This document shows positions 18,800-20,662 of a DNA stretch of 20,662 bases, piece by piece. Under the pieces are notes generated by a model, which was not told where the DNA came from, did no database searches, and was given only the letters and a program-made list of their open reading frames with translations. The translations under genes and the position numbers were made by a program. Numbering within the stretch: the first letter of the stretch is position 1; each line of letters begins with the position of its first letter. This DNA is from Larix sibirica (lineage: Eukaryota; Streptophyta; Pinopsida; Pinales; Pinaceae), in contig NWUY0300045855.1 in NCBI GenBank assembly GCA_004151065.3, forward strand, positions 1 through 20,662, written 5' to 3'.

Positions 18800-19705
18800 A
18801 TACTCCTACTCTTGAAACATGGGTAGCCTCATACAAATTATTACCTCTAGCACAAGATTATTAACTAAATATCTCAATGGAGAGTGGTCACTATAGAACT
18901 TGAAATGATTCTCTAGTAGATAGTGCCTAAATTTATGTAGTGCATAGACCATAGCTAATCCTTTTATATTGATTGTGGTGTAATTATTTTTTGTATTAGA
19001 TAAATTTATGCTGTAAAAATAAATAGGATGATCAACATTAACTTCAAGCACTAAACTAATTACAATTCCCTAAGCATCAACACACACATGGAAGGTCTTT
19101 GACCAATTAGGGAGATAAGGAATGGAGTAAACACCAACTTCTCTTTCAATATGTTAAATACCTCATTACATTCCTTTATCCAAATGAACTTATTTTTCTT
19201 CTTAAGTAACTTTTATAAATGCACAATTATGGCAACATAATTTCTTTTAAACTAATTTTAATAACTTGGATGGCCCAAGGTTGTGTGTAGTATGTTGGTG
19301 TTCGTTAGTTTAGGAAAACCAATTATTGTAACTATATTGTATTGATCAACCAAAAACCTATGTTTACACACCACTCCAAGTGGCGTACAAAAAATACATT
19401 ACTTTAAAATTAAATATATTTGCAGAAATCTACATCTTTCAAACACCATGCACAACACTATGTGATCTTTCAATAATCCAAATATTATCCAAGCATCCAA
19501 ATATACCTTTTAAAATTTATGTATAAAATATTTAAATTCAGCAAAGACTATCCTAGAAAGATTTGATGGCATATTCTTTAGCCCAAAAGACATTAGATTA
19601 TATGCAAAACTCTCCCATTTAGAGGCAAAGATGGTATTTTTATCTTCTTCCACAATTCTTAATGGATGGTAACCTGATGGACAAACAAAAGTATTCAATA
19701 GGACT
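18800..19705 (-). pseudogene. Antisense Ty3/Gypsy RT and RNase H remnant
   Basis: Part of the pol gene of a Gypsy family different from the backbone element. Reading the minus strand: NTFVCPSGYHPLRIVEEDKN, FASKWESFAYNLMSFGLKNM (RT finger/palm motifs), then FKYFIHKF. The catalytic box follows, reading YLDAWIIFGLLKDHI, where Y-D/L-D-D has lost its last Asp. Next come FERCRFLQIYLILK, CIFCTPLGV, TTLGHPSY, KLLKKKNKFIWIKECNEVFN and ILKEKLVFTPFLI. RNase H is open at 19051-18806: DHPIYFYSINLS, NYTTINIKGLAMVYALHKFRH, YLLENHFKFYSDHSPLRYLVN. Frameshifts and lost residues make it inactive. It ends at FQE near 18815 and begins abruptly at about 19705, against a plus-strand integrase. Confidence 0.88.
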
Positions 19706-20469
19706 TTGGTACAAATTTTGAGGGGTTACAATCAGAAGCATCCGAAGACTTGGATTGAAAATGCGATCTACATCGAACACTCTTATAACATACTAGTACA
19801 CACTTCCATTGGGAAGTCCCCTTTTGAAATTTTTTTTGGATACTTTCCACCTTCACCTCCAGATGTTGTTTATGGATAGCAAGGGGGATTGAGGGAAGAC
19901 ACCATGGGTGAAGCAGTAAGAGCTGAAAATTTCATTGATAAGATTACACAGATCAATTTAGAAGTACAGGAGGAACTAAATAAGTCACATGAAAATCATA
20001 AAGCAAGACATGACCAACACGGGGTTGAGACAAAATTTAGAGTGGGATACTGAGTATGGTTACACCTAAACAAGGAAAGACTACAAGGCCCTGGTAAGAA
20101 GATCAAGGCTCTAAGGTATAGCCCTTTTGAGGTATTGGAGAAGGTGGGAGATAATTCCTAGAGACTCAGTCTACCCCCATAGATGAGCATTTACTCCGTG
20201 GTGAATGTGAACCTAGGATGACACTAGACATCAATGAAACTCTATGAACCTTCCATGTTGGATCAAGAACCTGAGCAGGTCTTACCTTTTGTAGAGGACT
20301 TAGCACGAGAGGCTCAGGTAGAGTTAGTAGAAGACATAGAGTTGTAGAAGAAGTACATAAATACTAGGTAAGGACAGTATGAACTCTGGCAGATGGGGTT
20401 GAAGGGACAAAGGCTAAATGGTACTCCAAGGAGAAGGTAGAGGAAAATTTTCCTCACATCATTCAGTAA
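19706..20469 (+). pseudogene. Ty3/Gypsy integrase C-terminal part with chromodomain-like tail
   Basis: Integrase C-terminus of a plant Gypsy family distinct from the backbone element. From about 19720 it reads ILRGYNQKHPKTWIENAIYI, EHSYNILVHTSIGKSPFEIF and FGYFPPSPPDVVYG*. After a break comes AENFIDKITQINLEVQEELN, then KARHDQHGVETKFRVGY*VW and LHLNKERLQGPGKKIKALRY. SPFEVLEKVGDNS*RLSLPP and SIYSVVNVN follow, the conserved GPF.I...Y.V.N.. segment. The tail GTKAKWYSKEKVEENFPHIIQ (20403-20466) resembles the degenerate chromodomain end and closes with a plausible natural TAA at 20467-20469. Stops replace conserved Trp or Gln codons and one frameshift precedes the tail. The catalytic core with D, D and E is missing. 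Confidence 0.85.
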
Positions 20470-20662
20470 AATATTTTGGGGACCAAAAGCCTCCCAAAAT
20501 GGGTAGGTNTTATGCCTCCCGCAAGTTGACCTATCCAGTTGACCACCATGGTACCAAGTGGATTCCACGTCAACTCTCATTTCTCACAAAGGTGGAGCTA
20601 GTCATTTGTGGACTTCAAGAACATTCTAGAAGGTCCAAAACCCTAACCCTAATCTATAGTTG
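20470..20662 (+). other. Downstream flank of the integrase remnant, with an assembly N
   Basis: Non-coding sequence after the integrase stop. It should be the element's 3' untranslated region or LTR start, but no polypurine tract or LTR terminus is convincing. A single N at 20509 marks another join. The final AACCCTAACCCTAATC is only a short telomere-like string. Confidence 0.4.

Noticed and set aside
15298-20593. AAGGT at 15298-15302 and 20589-20593, with TG after the first and CA before the second, as if bounding one LTR element
   Set aside because: A five-base match is expected by chance over this distance, no LTR pair is visible, and the integrase of the backbone element does not convincingly resume after 20593.
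20640-20656. AACCCTAACCCTAATC telomere-like string, and other ACCCTAAA motifs at 7235, 7295, 9617 and 9977
   Set aside because: At most two degenerate units at each place. Too short to be interstitial telomere sequence; those at 7.2-10 kb are just part of the repeated copies.

Overview
The window looks like nuclear DNA of a seed plant, from a gene-poor stretch made of decayed, nested transposable elements. The evidence is plant Ty3/Gypsy gag-pol remnants, a plant-type LINE RNase H domain, a CACTA-type transposon end, a tRNA-derived SINE and an intron-containing fragment of a STRUBBELIG-receptor-family kinase. The density of old nested elements would suit a gymnosperm, but that is inference. 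No complete functional gene was found. No prokaryotic features, rRNA genes or intact tRNA genes are present.

The backbone is one plus-strand Ty3/Gypsy element of the group with an extra RNase H domain between protease and reverse transcriptase. Its leader and primer-binding-like site lie near 676-700 and its gag at about 700-2350. Coding resumes at exactly 11073 with the gag end and protease, followed by the extra RNase H (12463-12655), linker and RT (12866-14114), RNase H (14106-14510) and integrase (14580-15302), where it breaks off. It is interrupted twice. A composite insertion fills about 2350-11072. An antisense, 5'-truncated LINE fragment fills about 11700-12462 and takes the place of the first half of the extra RNase H.

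The 2350-11072 insertion ends on the right in a CACTA-like terminus that abuts the resuming Gypsy codons. Inside it, from left to right, are AT-rich repeats, an antisense STRUBBELIG-family kinase fragment with introns (4223-5100), a second plus-strand gag remnant (5640-6330), and two direct repeats of about 1.1 kb (7040-8157 and 9437-10577). Between those repeats lies a CpG-rich array of about 23 short units (8390-9101), each with a GCCGA...TCGGC inverted repeat. A SINE with a 9-bp target duplication (10642-10854) follows.

Right of 15302 is a long stretch without a recognised gene, containing a 100-bp tandem duplication. After it come an LTR-like segment, a minus-strand RT/RNase H remnant of a second Gypsy family (18800-19705) and, directly abutting, a plus-strand integrase C-terminus of a third-looking fragment (19706-20469). 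Three single N bases (8206, 13630, 20509) mark assembly joins. The one at 13630 lies between two non-identical copies of the same 35 bases, so it is probably a faulty join.
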